NCBI GenBank assembly: GCA_963806735.1
Contig: CAWEBE010000062.1
Span: 186,001-250,000 of the forward strand
From: CADEFX01 sp963806735
GTDB taxonomy: Bacteria > Pseudomonadota > Alphaproteobacteria > Rhizobiales > Hyphomicrobiaceae
Length of the DNA stretch: 64,000 nucleotides
Reading direction: 5' to 3'
Shown here in pieces: positions 40,821-49,811 of this stretch. Within the stretch, counting starts at the first letter, position 1. The number at the start of each line of letters is the position of its first letter. The position numbers were made by a program, and so were the translations under genes. Below the pieces are notes generated by a model. It was not told the origin of the DNA, did not search any database, and saw only the letters and a program-made list of their open reading frames with translations.

Positions 40821-41944
40821 CGGGCGAAGACCATGACAGGGTCTATTTTTGTCACCTTCGTAATTGCTGCGATCGCTGAGATCGCACACATGGCGACGGT
40901 CAGGACGAACAGACCCGCCGCGAGTTCCCGTGTCATAATGATTGGCAGGGCTGTTTGTTCGCTGAAAGCGACGACGACCAGCGCGATCGCCATGCCGAGC
41001 GTATAGCCGATAACGGCCGAGAGTGCAGCCTGCAGCAGGATAACGCGGTGAATGTAGCCTTTCGATGAGCCGAGCGCCCGCAGCGTAGCGAACTCGCCCA
41101 AATGGTCCTTGGTGCTGGAGTAGAGCGTTTGCGCCACGATGACGGTTCCAACCAGGATCCCGAGGAGCGCGCCGCCAATGAGAGCGACGCCGGCCCCGGT
41201 GGCGAACAGCCACTGATCGAGGCTGCGACCCTCGAATTCAGTCGGAGTAAGGACGTCTACGCCGCTGAGACGCTCCTTGATGCTGTCCTTGACATCCTGC
41301 AGGTCGGCATTTGGGCTGAGTTTGACAAGGAGATATGTCGCCTGATCGCTGGAGAGGTTGAGAATGGCCCGCGCTCGCTTCAATGTGGTAAAGACGTAGG
41401 GCGCCATGGTGAATGAACGAATCCCGCTCGTCAGGGCCCCGACTTTCACGCGTGTGCTTTCGATCTGCGCGGTATCGCCCACCCTGGCGACGCCGAGATC
41501 CGAAAGATATGTACGGTCAACCGCGACAGCGTCCGGGGCAGCGATGCTGCCGGCATCACCCGCAACGATGTCCCATGGCGTCAATCCGCCGTCCTCTGGG
41601 TCGGCTCCGACCAGGACGATCACCGTGGATCCGCCGGTCGGCTTGCGCCATTCGGTAAAGGCGACAGCCAGAGGGACGGCGCTTGTAACACCGGGAACGC
41701 TCAGGACCGCGTGGCGTTCGCGCCCGGTAAGGGCCCCCGAATCCTCGAAGCTCTTGGCGCCGTAAGCCGTGACCCAGAGATCGGCATCGGCGTGCTCGAT
41801 CATGGACACGATCATCTTCCTCGCGCCCAGATAGAGGCCGAGCTGCACGGCTACCAGCACGATTGAAAACAGGATTCCAACGACGGTGACGGCCAGCCTG
41901 ATGCGATCATGGAACAAATTGCGGAACGCAAGCGTCAGGACCAT
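40817..41944 (-). CDS. ABC exporter permease, FtsX/DevC-like, 375 aa
   Basis: Permease with the MacB-like topology: one N-terminal helix (VTVVGILFSIVLVAVQLGLYLGA), a periplasmic domain of about 210 residues, and three C-terminal helices (VALIGGALLGILVGTVIVAQT; LLQAALSAVIGYTLGMAIALVVVAF; LFVLTVAMCAISAIAAI). The coupling-loop segment GEFATLRALGSSKGYI is typical of DevC. The ATG at 41944 gives MVLTLAFRNLFHDR; a GTG at 41983 is possible. It is the first gene of the exporter operon. Confidence 0.85.
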   Translation of the reverse strand: MVLTLAFRNLFHDRIRLAVTVVGILFSIVLVAVQLGLYLGARKMIVSMIEHADADLWVTAYGAKSFEDSGALTGRERHAVLSVPGVTSAVPLAVAFTEWRKPTGGSTVIVLVGADPEDGGLTPWDIVAGDAGSIAAPDAVAVDRTYLSDLGVARVGDTAQIESTRVKVGALTSGIRSFTMAPYVFTTLKRARAILNLSSDQATYLLVKLSPNADLQDVKDSIKERLSGVDVLTPTEFEGRSLDQWLFATGAGVALIGGALLGILVGTVIVAQTLYSSTKDHLGEFATLRALGSSKGYIHRVILLQAALSAVIGYTLGMAIALVVVAFSEQTALPIIMTRELAAGLFVLTVAMCAISAIAAITKVTKIDPVMVFAR

Positions 41945-42052
41945 ATCTACGACGTTACCCTCGTACAGAAACTTTGCCGGCACGGCGCCATTCGCGCGTT
42001 CGTGCGCCTTGGTGCGATCCGTCAGCGAATGTAGGGTTATCGACCTGCTATC

Positions 42053-42066
42053 GCCCTATATAGGGC
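42053..42066. promoter_or_regulatory. 14-bp perfect palindrome GCCCTATATAGGGC in a divergent promoter region
   Basis: The site lies about 110 bp before the exporter operon start and about 220 bp before the DUF2147 gene, in a 339-bp gap with no other gene. The AT-rich centre and complete symmetry suit a dimeric regulator. A second G/C-rich near repeat (GCAAGCCCTGCAAGGGG) follows about 55 bp on. No regulator is known for it. Confidence 0.4.
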
Positions 42067-42283
42067 CTGATGATCGGTGCCGCCACTCGGGGCGGTGGCA
42101 AAGTAAAGATGCCGAGCCTATTTGCAAGCCCTGCAAGGGGTTCACTAGGTGAACGCGTAGGCAAAATGAGGGCAGCCCGGGCCCTTGTGGCGCTTTGTCT
42201 CGCGGTCGCAATTTAGGCCCAATCGCGTTTCAGCACAGGGTAGTAGACTGGTGGGGCGATAGGCTTCCAAGAGGTAGAAGCGT

Positions 42284-42799
42284 ATGCAGTTCAATCGCTT
42301 GTCAAAAATCGAGCTTGTCTACGGGCTATCCCTGATTGCGTGGCTGCTTGCGGCTCCGGCAACCTTGGCGCAACAGCCGCGCCCCGCGACACCCCCTGCG
42401 GCAACAGGCCCAACGGGACTTTGGATCGACCACACCGGACGCGGTGCAGTTGAAATCGCTCAATGCGCCGAGGCTCTGTGCGGACGTATCGTTTGGCTCA
42501 AGGAGCCAAACGACCAGGCGGGTCGGCCGCTGCGGGACACCAAGAACGAGGACCGCGCGAGGCGCGTCCAGACCATATGCGGCCTGCAGATCATCGGCAA
42601 TTTGCGGCTTCAGTCGGACGGCTCATGGGACAACGGCTGGATTTACGATCCCGAGCAGGGCGAGCGGTTTGACGTCGAGGTGAGATTGCGCAGCCCCGAC
42701 GTCCTCCAGGTGAAGGGCTACAAGGGCCTCAAGTTCTTCAGCGAGACGTACCAATGGAAGCGCGCGGCAGCTCAGCCCGGGCCCCTGTGCGCTTCCTGA
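42284..42799 (+). CDS. exported DUF2147 domain protein, 171 aa
   Basis: Secreted lipocalin-like protein of the DUF2147 family; function unknown. A signal peptide ends after ATLA (residue 29). The family core is visible: GLWIDHTGRGAVEIAQCAEALCGRIVWLKEP, then LRDTKNED, CGLQIIGNL, GWIYDPEQGERF and LQVKGYKGLKFFSETYQW. The two cysteine pairs (CAEALC; ICGL and the final PLC) could form disulfides. It runs convergent to the acyl-CoA synthetase gene. Confidence 0.82.
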   Translation: MQFNRLSKIELVYGLSLIAWLLAAPATLAQQPRPATPPAATGPTGLWIDHTGRGAVEIAQCAEALCGRIVWLKEPNDQAGRPLRDTKNEDRARRVQTICGLQIIGNLRLQSDGSWDNGWIYDPEQGERFDVEVRLRSPDVLQVKGYKGLKFFSETYQWKRAAAQPGPLCAS

Positions 42800-42859
42800 G
42801 ACGGATCGGTTCCCCTACCGTTCAATCTGACTTGGCGGTTGCCTCTCGCACCAGCGACG

Positions 42860-44338
42860 CTAAAGCAAGCCTGCTCTGGCCAGGAGGGCGAGACTATCGG
42901 TCCCGCTCTCTTGTGCCGCCGGCAGCTTCCAGTCCGGCAATGGTTGCTCTTTGGTGCGGTCGACCAGCTCATGGTGCCGAATGAATTGGGCGAGCGCCGA
43001 CATGGCTTCGGCCTCGAGCGGTAGCGTGGGCAGGCCTTTAGCGCGGAATTCCGCCGCCACCGCGGGCTGGGATGCAGCTATGACCACCGGCTTTCCAGTC
43101 TCGTCGGCGAAGGCGGCGATGTCTCGGGCAAAGGTCGGAACGTCATAGCCCTCGCCCGCGATGGGCATGCCGATCATGAAGGCATCGGCTGCATCGTCTC
43201 GGGCAATGACCGGCAAAATGTCGCTGAGGAGGCGGTTGTTGGATAACAGCGCCGCTGTGAGGTCAATGGGATTGGTGGTCGTCGCAAAGGTGGGAAGTAG
43301 CTTGTTGAGCTCGGCTCGAGTTTCGAGCCCCAAATCCGCGATCCGGAGGCCGTGGAGAGTCGCCTCGTCGGCCGCCATGACGCAGGTGGCGCCGGAACCC
43401 GAAATGGCGACTATACGGCGGCCCTTGGGTTTCCAGGGCTTGAGATAGAGACCGGCAGCTGCCACCAGCTCAGCCAGAGAGCGCACGCGCCAGATACCCA
43501 GGTGCTCGAGCGCGGCATCGACCAAACGATCGTCGTTGGCAAGCGCTCCCGTATGCGACCGGGCCGCCCGCTGACCGGCCTCGGTGCGCCCGGACTTGAG
43601 CGCAACGACGAACACGCCGCGCTCATTGGCAATCCGCGCGACCTCCGCGAGCTGATCAGGCCGTGGAATGCTCTCCAGATAGAGCAGAAGCAGTTTGATG
43701 GCGGGGTCGCTCGCTGCAGCCGCAGCCATCTCGGCGACCGTCACATCCGCATCGTTTCCCGTAGCAAGCGAATAGCGCACGCCCAGACCGACCTGTCGCA
43801 ACAAGCCAAGCGGCACGGCACTCATGGCGCCGCTTTGGCTGACCACGGCGATCGGACCGTCCATCGGCTCCTGTGAGGTGAACAGGGTCGAGAAGCTGGT
43901 CACCGCCCCGTTGCTAAAGTTGGCCAGGCCCTGGGTGTTGGGACCCACCATGCGCATGCCGGCAGCCCGAGCAGCGGCGACCATCTCGTTCTGCTTGGCC
44001 TTTCCTTCTGCCAAGGTCGTCTCGCCGAAGCCTGAGGACATAACGATCACCGCCTTGACGCCACGTGCCGCACAATCTTTGACGGCCGTGACCGCGTTGT
44101 CGCCAGGGACCACAACGACCGCGAGATCGGGGACCTCGGGCAGGTCGGCGAGGCCCGGGAACGAGGCGACGCCCTGCACCTCCTTTCTGGTCGGATTGAT
44201 GGGGAAGACTTGGCCCCGGAAGCCAAAGCGGCGCAGGAACGCCAGCGGACGACCCCCAATCTTGTTGGGATTCTCCGAGGCGCCGATGATCGCGATCGAC
44301 CGCGGGTCGAGAAATGGTTTCAAGCTATCGAGGGACAT
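42860..44338 (-). CDS. NDP-forming acyl-CoA synthetase, alpha part only, 492 aa (possibly truncated)
   Basis: Homologue of ADP-forming acetyl-CoA synthetase and succinyl-CoA ligase. The CoA-binding Rossmann domain comes first (RSIAIIGASENPNKIGGRPL), followed by the CoA-ligase domains; the catalytic His lies in ARSHTGALA. Full-length fused proteins are about 700 residues with an ATP-grasp domain. Here the frame stops after DSLALLARAGLL, just where that domain normally begins. In the +1 register the DNA reads on as LALASLVREATAKSD before a stop, which looks like a few residues of the lost domain. It is either a truncated gene or a stand-alone alpha subunit. Start: ATG 44338, with TTG 44368 as the alternative. 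Confidence 0.7.
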   Translation of the reverse strand: MSLDSLKPFLDPRSIAIIGASENPNKIGGRPLAFLRRFGFRGQVFPINPTRKEVQGVASFPGLADLPEVPDLAVVVVPGDNAVTAVKDCAARGVKAVIVMSSGFGETTLAEGKAKQNEMVAAARAAGMRMVGPNTQGLANFSNGAVTSFSTLFTSQEPMDGPIAVVSQSGAMSAVPLGLLRQVGLGVRYSLATGNDADVTVAEMAAAAASDPAIKLLLLYLESIPRPDQLAEVARIANERGVFVVALKSGRTEAGQRAARSHTGALANDDRLVDAALEHLGIWRVRSLAELVAAAGLYLKPWKPKGRRIVAISGSGATCVMAADEATLHGLRIADLGLETRAELNKLLPTFATTTNPIDLTAALLSNNRLLSDILPVIARDDAADAFMIGMPIAGEGYDVPTFARDIAAFADETGKPVVIAASQPAVAAEFRAKGLPTLPLEAEAMSALAQFIRHHELVDRTKEQPLPDWKLPAAQESGTDSLALLARAGLL

Positions 44339-44409
44339 GGCGCGCTGGTTGTCCGAATAGGTGCGCAACGACTCCCGGCCTCAAGAAACCAGGAGAGCGA
44401 TCCGCCGGT

Positions 44410-45471
44410 TCACACAGTGGCAACCGGCGTTGCCGGAGAGCCCACGGCACCAGGTAACCTGAGTGGCGGCGCCGTCATGAGGAAGCGGCTGCGGTTGTTC
44501 TTGCGCAGCCAGTCGGCCAGCTCCGACAAGTGCCAGATCTCACCGAGATTGACGCCCGTCTTGAAGAGGCAATGCTGGTGTAGCGGCAGCATGGCGCACT
44601 GTCCGGGCTTCAACGGTGCGTTGTGGATTTCGACCGCATAGTTGTCCGAGATCAGCGCCACGAGTTTCGATTCGCTGACCCACCGCTGCAGGCGCTCATC
44701 GGAGCCGTCCAATCCGGTACAGCTCGTCTCAAGTATGTGCGCATCTGGCTTCCGCTTCATCTCGAGAAGCAGCTCATCGAACCCGGTCCGCAGGCAGACA
44801 AAATCGCCCGGCTCCACCTTGATGCCGTCGGCCGCCATGATCCGCATGAGGTCATCGTAGCCGACTGGGTGGCGCTTACGCCCATAGTGGGCAAAGAGGT
44901 CGATCATGACGGCGCGACCCTGCAGGCATTTCACGGCCATGTTCTCGACGCCGAGCGCATTCGCCGATGAAGTCCCCTTGGCTTCGACGAACGTCCCGGG
45001 TACGCCGCCGGCATCCTTCCCATCGGTCGGTCCGACGATCTCCTTGCCGCTGCGGTAGCCGTTGTAGAACACCGGCTCAGGCGTGCCGTCGCCGTCGGCA
45101 TCGAACAACGCGCCGACGTGAGCCAGTGTGTCCCACTGCGTCGAGTACTGCAGGTGCAGCAGGACCATGTCGTCGTTGACGACATCGGTCATGCCGGGTG
45201 TATCCCAGCCGGTCTGGTAACCGAAGTTGGGCTTGTTGTTTCTGAGCGTCGGGCGGATTTGCGGTGGATGCCGTCGCGGGTTCAGGATGGCGCCACCGGG
45301 ATAGTCGAGCGGCAACGACAGGCAGAAAGTCATGCCTTCCTTGACCTCGGCGATGCCCTCTTTGACCTTGGCTGGCGTCAGCTCGTTCATGCGCCCGAGC
45401 TGATCGTCAGGTCCATAGTCGCCCCAGGTCGAGTTTTCTGGCCGGCGCTTCCACCGCTTGTTGGACTCCAT
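44410..45471 (-). CDS. cyclase family protein (PF04199, kynurenine formamidase fold), 353 aa
   Basis: Metal-dependent hydrolase of the cyclase/KynB-like superfamily. The family metal-binding signature appears as STQWDTLAHVGALFDADG. The acid-rich segment GIKVEPGDFVCLRTGFDE and the final LPLHQHCLFKTGVNLGEIW are typical of this longer (about 350-residue) branch. The ATG at 45471 follows TTGGAGGAGAC. The substrate is an amide, lactone or anhydride; none is identifiable. The start-proximal region before it has no further gene to 45875. Confidence 0.78.
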   Translation of the reverse strand: MESNKRWKRRPENSTWGDYGPDDQLGRMNELTPAKVKEGIAEVKEGMTFCLSLPLDYPGGAILNPRRHPPQIRPTLRNNKPNFGYQTGWDTPGMTDVVNDDMVLLHLQYSTQWDTLAHVGALFDADGDGTPEPVFYNGYRSGKEIVGPTDGKDAGGVPGTFVEAKGTSSANALGVENMAVKCLQGRAVMIDLFAHYGRKRHPVGYDDLMRIMAADGIKVEPGDFVCLRTGFDELLLEMKRKPDAHILETSCTGLDGSDERLQRWVSESKLVALISDNYAVEIHNAPLKPGQCAMLPLHQHCLFKTGVNLGEIWHLSELADWLRKNNRSRFLMTAPPLRLPGAVGSPATPVATV

Positions 45472-45874
45472 CCGTCTCCTCCAAGTTTCGACGCAAATTG
45501 GATGACCAACAATAGTCTTTATTTGGTCATCAGGCCGCGACCCATCCTCCACCCCATCCTTAGTGGCAGGACCACAACAACGAGCTTGGCCGTTCCACCG
45601 CCGCCCACATCGCGCACGATCACGACGTCAAGCTCAGCCAGGAGATGACGGTAAAGTATGGGCTCCGGAAATGAGAGCAAAATTTCGGAGAGTCCGGATG
45701 GACGATAGGCTAGTGGACGCAGGATACGTTGCACAAAGCTGGCCTAGTCGGACATATCAGGGAGCTGAGCCTTTCTTCTACCCCCAACTCAACGGTGGAT
45801 GCCGCGACCAATAGGATTCGCTACGAGTAGCGGAGTAAGCAGGAAAGACGGTCGCCGGTCGCAGATTGAAACGG
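45472..45874. other. 403-bp stretch without a recognisable gene
   Basis: Short frames exist on both strands but none has a plausible protein composition or a ribosome binding site. It separates two minus-strand genes and may hold the cyclase promoter and the 3' region of the Tyr/Gly-rich protein gene. Confidence 0.4.
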
Positions 45875-46411
45875 CTATCGCCAATCGCGGCGGCGGTAAC
45901 GTGCGTCCGTCCTCCGGGCGACATAGCCATAGGCCGCAGCGTAACGGTCCCTTCGCGCATAGCCGTAGGCACGGCCATAGCCGTACGCCGCAGCGGAACG
46001 GTACATCGGCGCATAACCACCATAGACGGGGCCATAGGTGTCCGCCGCAACGTAGCGGTATGTCGGCGCAGAGCCGTACACAGGATCATAGCCGTAGGCC
46101 GCAGCGGAACGGTACGTCGGCGTATAACCGTAACCGTTGGTGGGGCCATAGCCATAGGCCGAAGCGGGACCGTACGCCGGCGCATACGCAAAGACAGGGC
46201 CGTACCCATAGTCCGTTATGTTGGGTGCAAGATAAGTTTCCGGATAGCCTGACGCGAACCGAGGCTTTTGCGCCTGCGGTGAAAACGAATTCGCCGCCCA
46301 AGTCGGATAGCTACAAAATTCTTGACGCGCATTGCAGGCCGCCTGCGCATGTCCGCTTAAGAATACCGTTGCGCCAAGGATTGGCGCCAGCACAATAAAT
46401 CTAGACTTCAT
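45875..46411 (-). CDS. exported Tyr/Gly/Ala-rich repeat protein, 178 aa
   Basis: A small secreted protein of unknown function. The signal peptide is MKSRFIVLAPILGATVFLSG, cleaved after AQA. The mature start is ACNARQEFCSYPTWAANSF with a possible disulfide. From about residue 60 it consists of degenerate repeats built on YGYGP / YRSAAAYGY, rich in Tyr, Gly, Ala and Pro, and it ends in an Arg-rich tail (TDARYRRRDW). An in-frame ATG at 46420 adds three residues. The long opposite-strand frame here is an artefact of the repeats. Proteins of this composition occur as surface or matrix components; no known family is recognised. Confidence 0.65.
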   Translation of the reverse strand: MKSRFIVLAPILGATVFLSGHAQAACNARQEFCSYPTWAANSFSPQAQKPRFASGYPETYLAPNITDYGYGPVFAYAPAYGPASAYGYGPTNGYGYTPTYRSAAAYGYDPVYGSAPTYRYVAADTYGPVYGGYAPMYRSAAAYGYGRAYGYARRDRYAAAYGYVARRTDARYRRRDWR

Positions 46412-46733
46412 AGCGAGCATCCCGGTGGCTGCGCGAGCGGGTATCGCGCGCAACTCAGCGGCAGATGATCAAACGTTCCGCGAAGGCCATCCATCGGGGG
46501 AAACCCTCAACGCGCGGCCGGGCGATCGTCAGGTTCGGCCGACCTCGTGCACCTCCCCCCGGTTGGTGACTGGTTAAAACCTGAGGTGAGCTCGGAGAAG
46601 ACTGGGGATCGTCTTCGAGGTCCCGAAGCGTGGAATGGCGATGACTGGGCAGTTTCCTGCCTCAAATTCAGATTATTCACGGATTAACCGCGTTGGCCGG
46701 TCTCACGCCTCGGCCGCGCGCGCAAAGCGCGCT
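46412..46733. other. 322-bp gap between the Tyr/Gly-rich gene and hyuB
   Basis: No gene is seen. A GC-rich inverted repeat (GCGCGC-AAA-GCGCGC, near 46718-46733) follows the hyuB stop directly but lacks a T tract, so it is at best a weak terminator. The rest may hold the promoter of the Tyr/Gly-rich protein gene. Confidence 0.35.
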
Positions 46734-48395
46734 TTAAGTCTCGAGGCCATAGCTGCTGTCAGCAGCGGCTATCGAGATCTTGCCCTCTTCTAGATCGCGG
46801 CGCACTAGAACCTTGTCGCGCTCGCGTGCCGGCCCATACCCGCCTGCACCGGGTGTCACGATCGATACACACGACCCCTTGTCCAGCCTGGCCTTGGCAT
46901 TGTGCGGGCCCTCACCTGGATTGACATAGTCGAAATGCGCCATGCCTCCCGGCCCGCCTCCGAACAGTCCCCACGGCGCGGTGTGTGTTCGCGCGCCGTA
47001 AATGAAAGTGCGGCAGTTGTCGTGCTCGGAGCGGACCCGCCGGCGCATGCCCATGCCGCCGCGAAACTTGCCGGCGCCGCCGCTGTCGTTGACGAGCTCG
47101 TAGCTCTCAATGGTCAGCGGATACTCCGTCTCCAGCGCCTCCACTGGCAGGTTGGACGTGTTGGTCAGGTGCACGTGCACGCCGTCGAGGCCATCCTTGG
47201 CAGCGCGCGCGCCGAAGCCTCCGCCAACGGTCTCGACATAGACGTAATACTGTCCGGTGCGCGGGTCGATGCCGCTGAAATCTGCGTAGATACAGGCGCC
47301 GTTGTGCGCAGCCGTCACGCGTTCGGGAATGGCATTGGCTAGTCCACCGAGCACCAGATCGACAACCCGCTGCCCGCAGTCGACGCGGGAGTTGACTGCA
47401 GCCGGTGCAACCGCGTTCAGCACCGAGCCTTTCGGCGCCGACACGTGGATTGGCCGGAAAAAGCCGGCGTTGGGAGGAATGTCCGGCCCGATCACAGTTT
47501 TCAGGGCGTAGTAGACCGTTGCCAGCAGTCCAGTGCGCACGAGATTGAAGCCCGCACGCACCTGCGGCGGCGCCTCGAAGTCGATAAAGATCTCGTCGCT
47601 CTTCACCTCGATGCGCACCTTGAAGTCGAGGATCTCATCGATCTCTTCCGAGTCGAATTGGTCAGCGAACTCGTAGACCCCCGGCGGGAGTGATTTGATG
47701 CCGGCGCGCGTCAGCCGCTCCGCGTAGTCCAGCAGGGCATCCTCGACCGCCAGCATCATGTTGAGGCCATAGCGTCGGCACAAGGCTTGGAACCGAAGCA
47801 CGCCTTGGCGGTTCGCCGCCATCTGCGCGCGCAGATCGTTCAGCCGCTCGTGTGGCACCTGCAGGTTGAGCAGGATGAGGTCGAGCACATCTTGAACGAT
47901 TTGCCCTTCGCGGTAGAGGCGAATGGGCGGAATGCGAATGCCCTCCTGGAAAATGTGTGCATGTCCGCGGTCGACGAAATCGGCATGGTGCGCCGTGTTG
48001 GTGGCCCAGCCGACCAGCGTGCCCTGGAAGAAGATCGGCTCGGCCAGAACAATGTCCGGCAGGTGGGTACCGCCACCGGTGTAGGCGTCGTTGCCGACGA
48101 AGACGTCGCCCTCTTTGATCTCGCTCGCCGGAACGCGCTCGAGAATGCTCTCGACGATGCCGATGAGTGAACCGAGATGCATCGGAATATGCATGGCCTG
48201 GCACAGGGTGCGGCCCTTTGAGTCAAAGAGGCAGGTGGAAATATCGCGCCGCTCCTTGATGTTCGTCGAGTGGGCGGCGCGCACGAGCGTTTCACCCATC
48301 TCTTCGGCAATCGAGGCGAGCGCACTGCCGATGACCTCGACGGTAATGGCATCGAGGGGCGCATGCTGGGCGGGCGGGGCTGCGATTTCGTTCAT
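46734..48395 (-). CDS. hyuB: hydantoinase B / N-methylhydantoinase beta family protein, 553 aa
   Basis: Beta subunit of the ATP-dependent hydantoinase/oxoprolinase family, which opens the ring of 5-oxoproline or N-methylhydantoin. Family segments: TVEVIGSALASIAEEMGETL, NIKERRDISTCLFD, GDVFVGNDAYTGGGTHLPD, the metal-binding-type NTAHHADFVDRG, SRVDCGQRV and the C-terminal GGMGMRRRVRSEH and GGGPGG loop. The length is complete. The partner HyuA is not adjacent on either side. It is divergent from the sarcosine oxidase operon with 139 bp between, which fits a creatinine/N-methylhydantoin-to-sarcosine route. Confidence 0.85.
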   Translation of the reverse strand: MNEIAAPPAQHAPLDAITVEVIGSALASIAEEMGETLVRAAHSTNIKERRDISTCLFDSKGRTLCQAMHIPMHLGSLIGIVESILERVPASEIKEGDVFVGNDAYTGGGTHLPDIVLAEPIFFQGTLVGWATNTAHHADFVDRGHAHIFQEGIRIPPIRLYREGQIVQDVLDLILLNLQVPHERLNDLRAQMAANRQGVLRFQALCRRYGLNMMLAVEDALLDYAERLTRAGIKSLPPGVYEFADQFDSEEIDEILDFKVRIEVKSDEIFIDFEAPPQVRAGFNLVRTGLLATVYYALKTVIGPDIPPNAGFFRPIHVSAPKGSVLNAVAPAAVNSRVDCGQRVVDLVLGGLANAIPERVTAAHNGACIYADFSGIDPRTGQYYVYVETVGGGFGARAAKDGLDGVHVHLTNTSNLPVEALETEYPLTIESYELVNDSGGAGKFRGGMGMRRRVRSEHDNCRTFIYGARTHTAPWGLFGGGPGGMAHFDYVNPGEGPHNAKARLDKGSCVSIVTPGAGGYGPARERDKVLVRRDLEEGKISIAAADSSYGLET

Positions 48396-48534
48396 AGTTC
48401 GAGCGTAGGGGCAAATCGAGTAAGAGCGCAACGCAAAGGGTGATGATCGCACTGCCGACCTTGCCCCGCGCGGCAAACCTGATCTAGATGATCGCCTTGC
48501 CGTACGAGCTCCCAACTCGAGAACGCATCTTTAG

Positions 48535-49800
48535 ATGGTGGAATCAGCGAGGAGATATTCGGGGTTCCGGATATTCCGGGAAGCCATGCGTGGTCACGCT
48601 GGCTGGGAGCGCGCTTGGCGCGATCCGGAGCCGAAGGCTGGATATGACGTCGTCATCATCGGCGGTGGAGGTCACGGTCTCGCCAGCGCTTACTATCTTA
48701 CGCGCAATCATGGGATCACGAATGTTGCTGTGATCGAGAAAGACTCGATCGGCCTGGGCAACGTCGGCCGTAACACGACCATCGTGCGGTCGAACTACCT
48801 CTTCCCCGAGAACCATCTGTTTTACGAGAAATCGCTGCAACTCTGGGAAGGCCTCGAGCGTGACTTGAACTTCAATGTGATGATGAGCCAGCGTGGCGTC
48901 CTCAATCTGTTTCACTCCGACAGTCAGCGCGACGTGGCGGCCAGGCGCGGTAATGCCATGTCGCTGTCGGGCATCGATGCCGAGCTGCTCGATCGTGACG
49001 AGGTTGCGCGCATGGTGCCGTTGCTGGACATGGACAACGCGCGCTTTCCAATCTACGGCGGATTGCTTCAGCCGAGAGGCGGCACTGCTCGCCACGACGC
49101 CGTCGCTTGGGGCTTCGCGCGCGCGTCAGACCAGCGCGGCGTCGATATCATCCAGCATTGCGAGGTGACCGCCATTCGGCGAGAAGGCAATCACGTCGTC
49201 GGCGTGGAGACGACCCGCGGCTTCATCGGTGCGCGCAAAGTGGCGATCGCTGTTGCCGGGCATTCCTCACATGTCGCCGCCATGGCGGGGCTGCGGCTGC
49301 CGATCGAGAGCCACAAGCTTCAGGCTTTCGTATCGGAAGGGCTGAAGCCGATGATCGATTGCGTCGTCACCTTCGGTGCCGGGCATTTCTATATTTCGCA
49401 GTCCGACAAGGGTGGTCTGGTGTTCGGAGGGGATATCGATCGCTATAATTCGTATGCGCGGCGTGGCAGCCTGCCGATTGTCGAGCATGTCATGAGCGAA
49501 GGAGTGGCCATGATCCCGGCGTTGTCGCGACTTCGCGTGCTGCGCCAGTGGGCCGGCATCATGGACATGACCATGGACGGGTCCCCTATCATCGGCAGGA
49601 CGCCTGTCGACGGCCTGTATTTGAATGGTGGCTGGTGCTACGGCGGCTTCAAGGCCATCCCGGGCTCGGGCTGGTGCTTCGCATACACTATCGCCAAGGA
49701 CGAGCCACACCCGCTCAACGCGGCGTTCAGCCTCGAGCGCTTCCGCCGCGGGCGCATGATCGACGAAAAGGGCGCGGGCGCGGCGCCCTGGGATCATTAG
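48535..49800 (+). CDS. soxB: sarcosine oxidase beta subunit SoxB, 421 aa
   Basis: Catalytic flavin subunit of heterotetrameric sarcosine oxidase, which oxidises sarcosine to glycine and passes the C1 unit to tetrahydrofolate in the alpha subunit. The FAD motif is VVIIGGGGHGLASAYYL. His187 in GGTARHDAVAWGFAR corresponds to the histidine that binds FMN covalently. The C-terminus GGWCYGGFKAIPGSGWCFA is typical. The frame starts at the ATG 48535, giving about 14 residues before the usual start region. It is the first gene of soxBDAG. Confidence 0.93.
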   Translation: MVESARRYSGFRIFREAMRGHAGWERAWRDPEPKAGYDVVIIGGGGHGLASAYYLTRNHGITNVAVIEKDSIGLGNVGRNTTIVRSNYLFPENHLFYEKSLQLWEGLERDLNFNVMMSQRGVLNLFHSDSQRDVAARRGNAMSLSGIDAELLDRDEVARMVPLLDMDNARFPIYGGLLQPRGGTARHDAVAWGFARASDQRGVDIIQHCEVTAIRREGNHVVGVETTRGFIGARKVAIAVAGHSSHVAAMAGLRLPIESHKLQAFVSEGLKPMIDCVVTFGAGHFYISQSDKGGLVFGGDIDRYNSYARRGSLPIVEHVMSEGVAMIPALSRLRVLRQWAGIMDMTMDGSPIIGRTPVDGLYLNGGWCYGGFKAIPGSGWCFAYTIAKDEPHPLNAAFSLERFRRGRMIDEKGAGAAPWDH

Positions 49801-49811
49801 GGGGCGGGGAG

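Noticed and set aside
45900..46200. Regularly repeated DNA that at first looks like a CRISPR or tandem repeat array
   Set aside because: Repeat units vary, spacers are not unique sequences of constant length, and the periodicity is explained by codons for YGYGP-type units.
45799..46398. 199-codon plus-strand frame rich in His, Arg and Ser
   Set aside because: It is antisense to the Tyr/Gly-rich exported protein and its low-complexity composition is a by-product of those repeats; it has no signal peptide or ribosome binding site.
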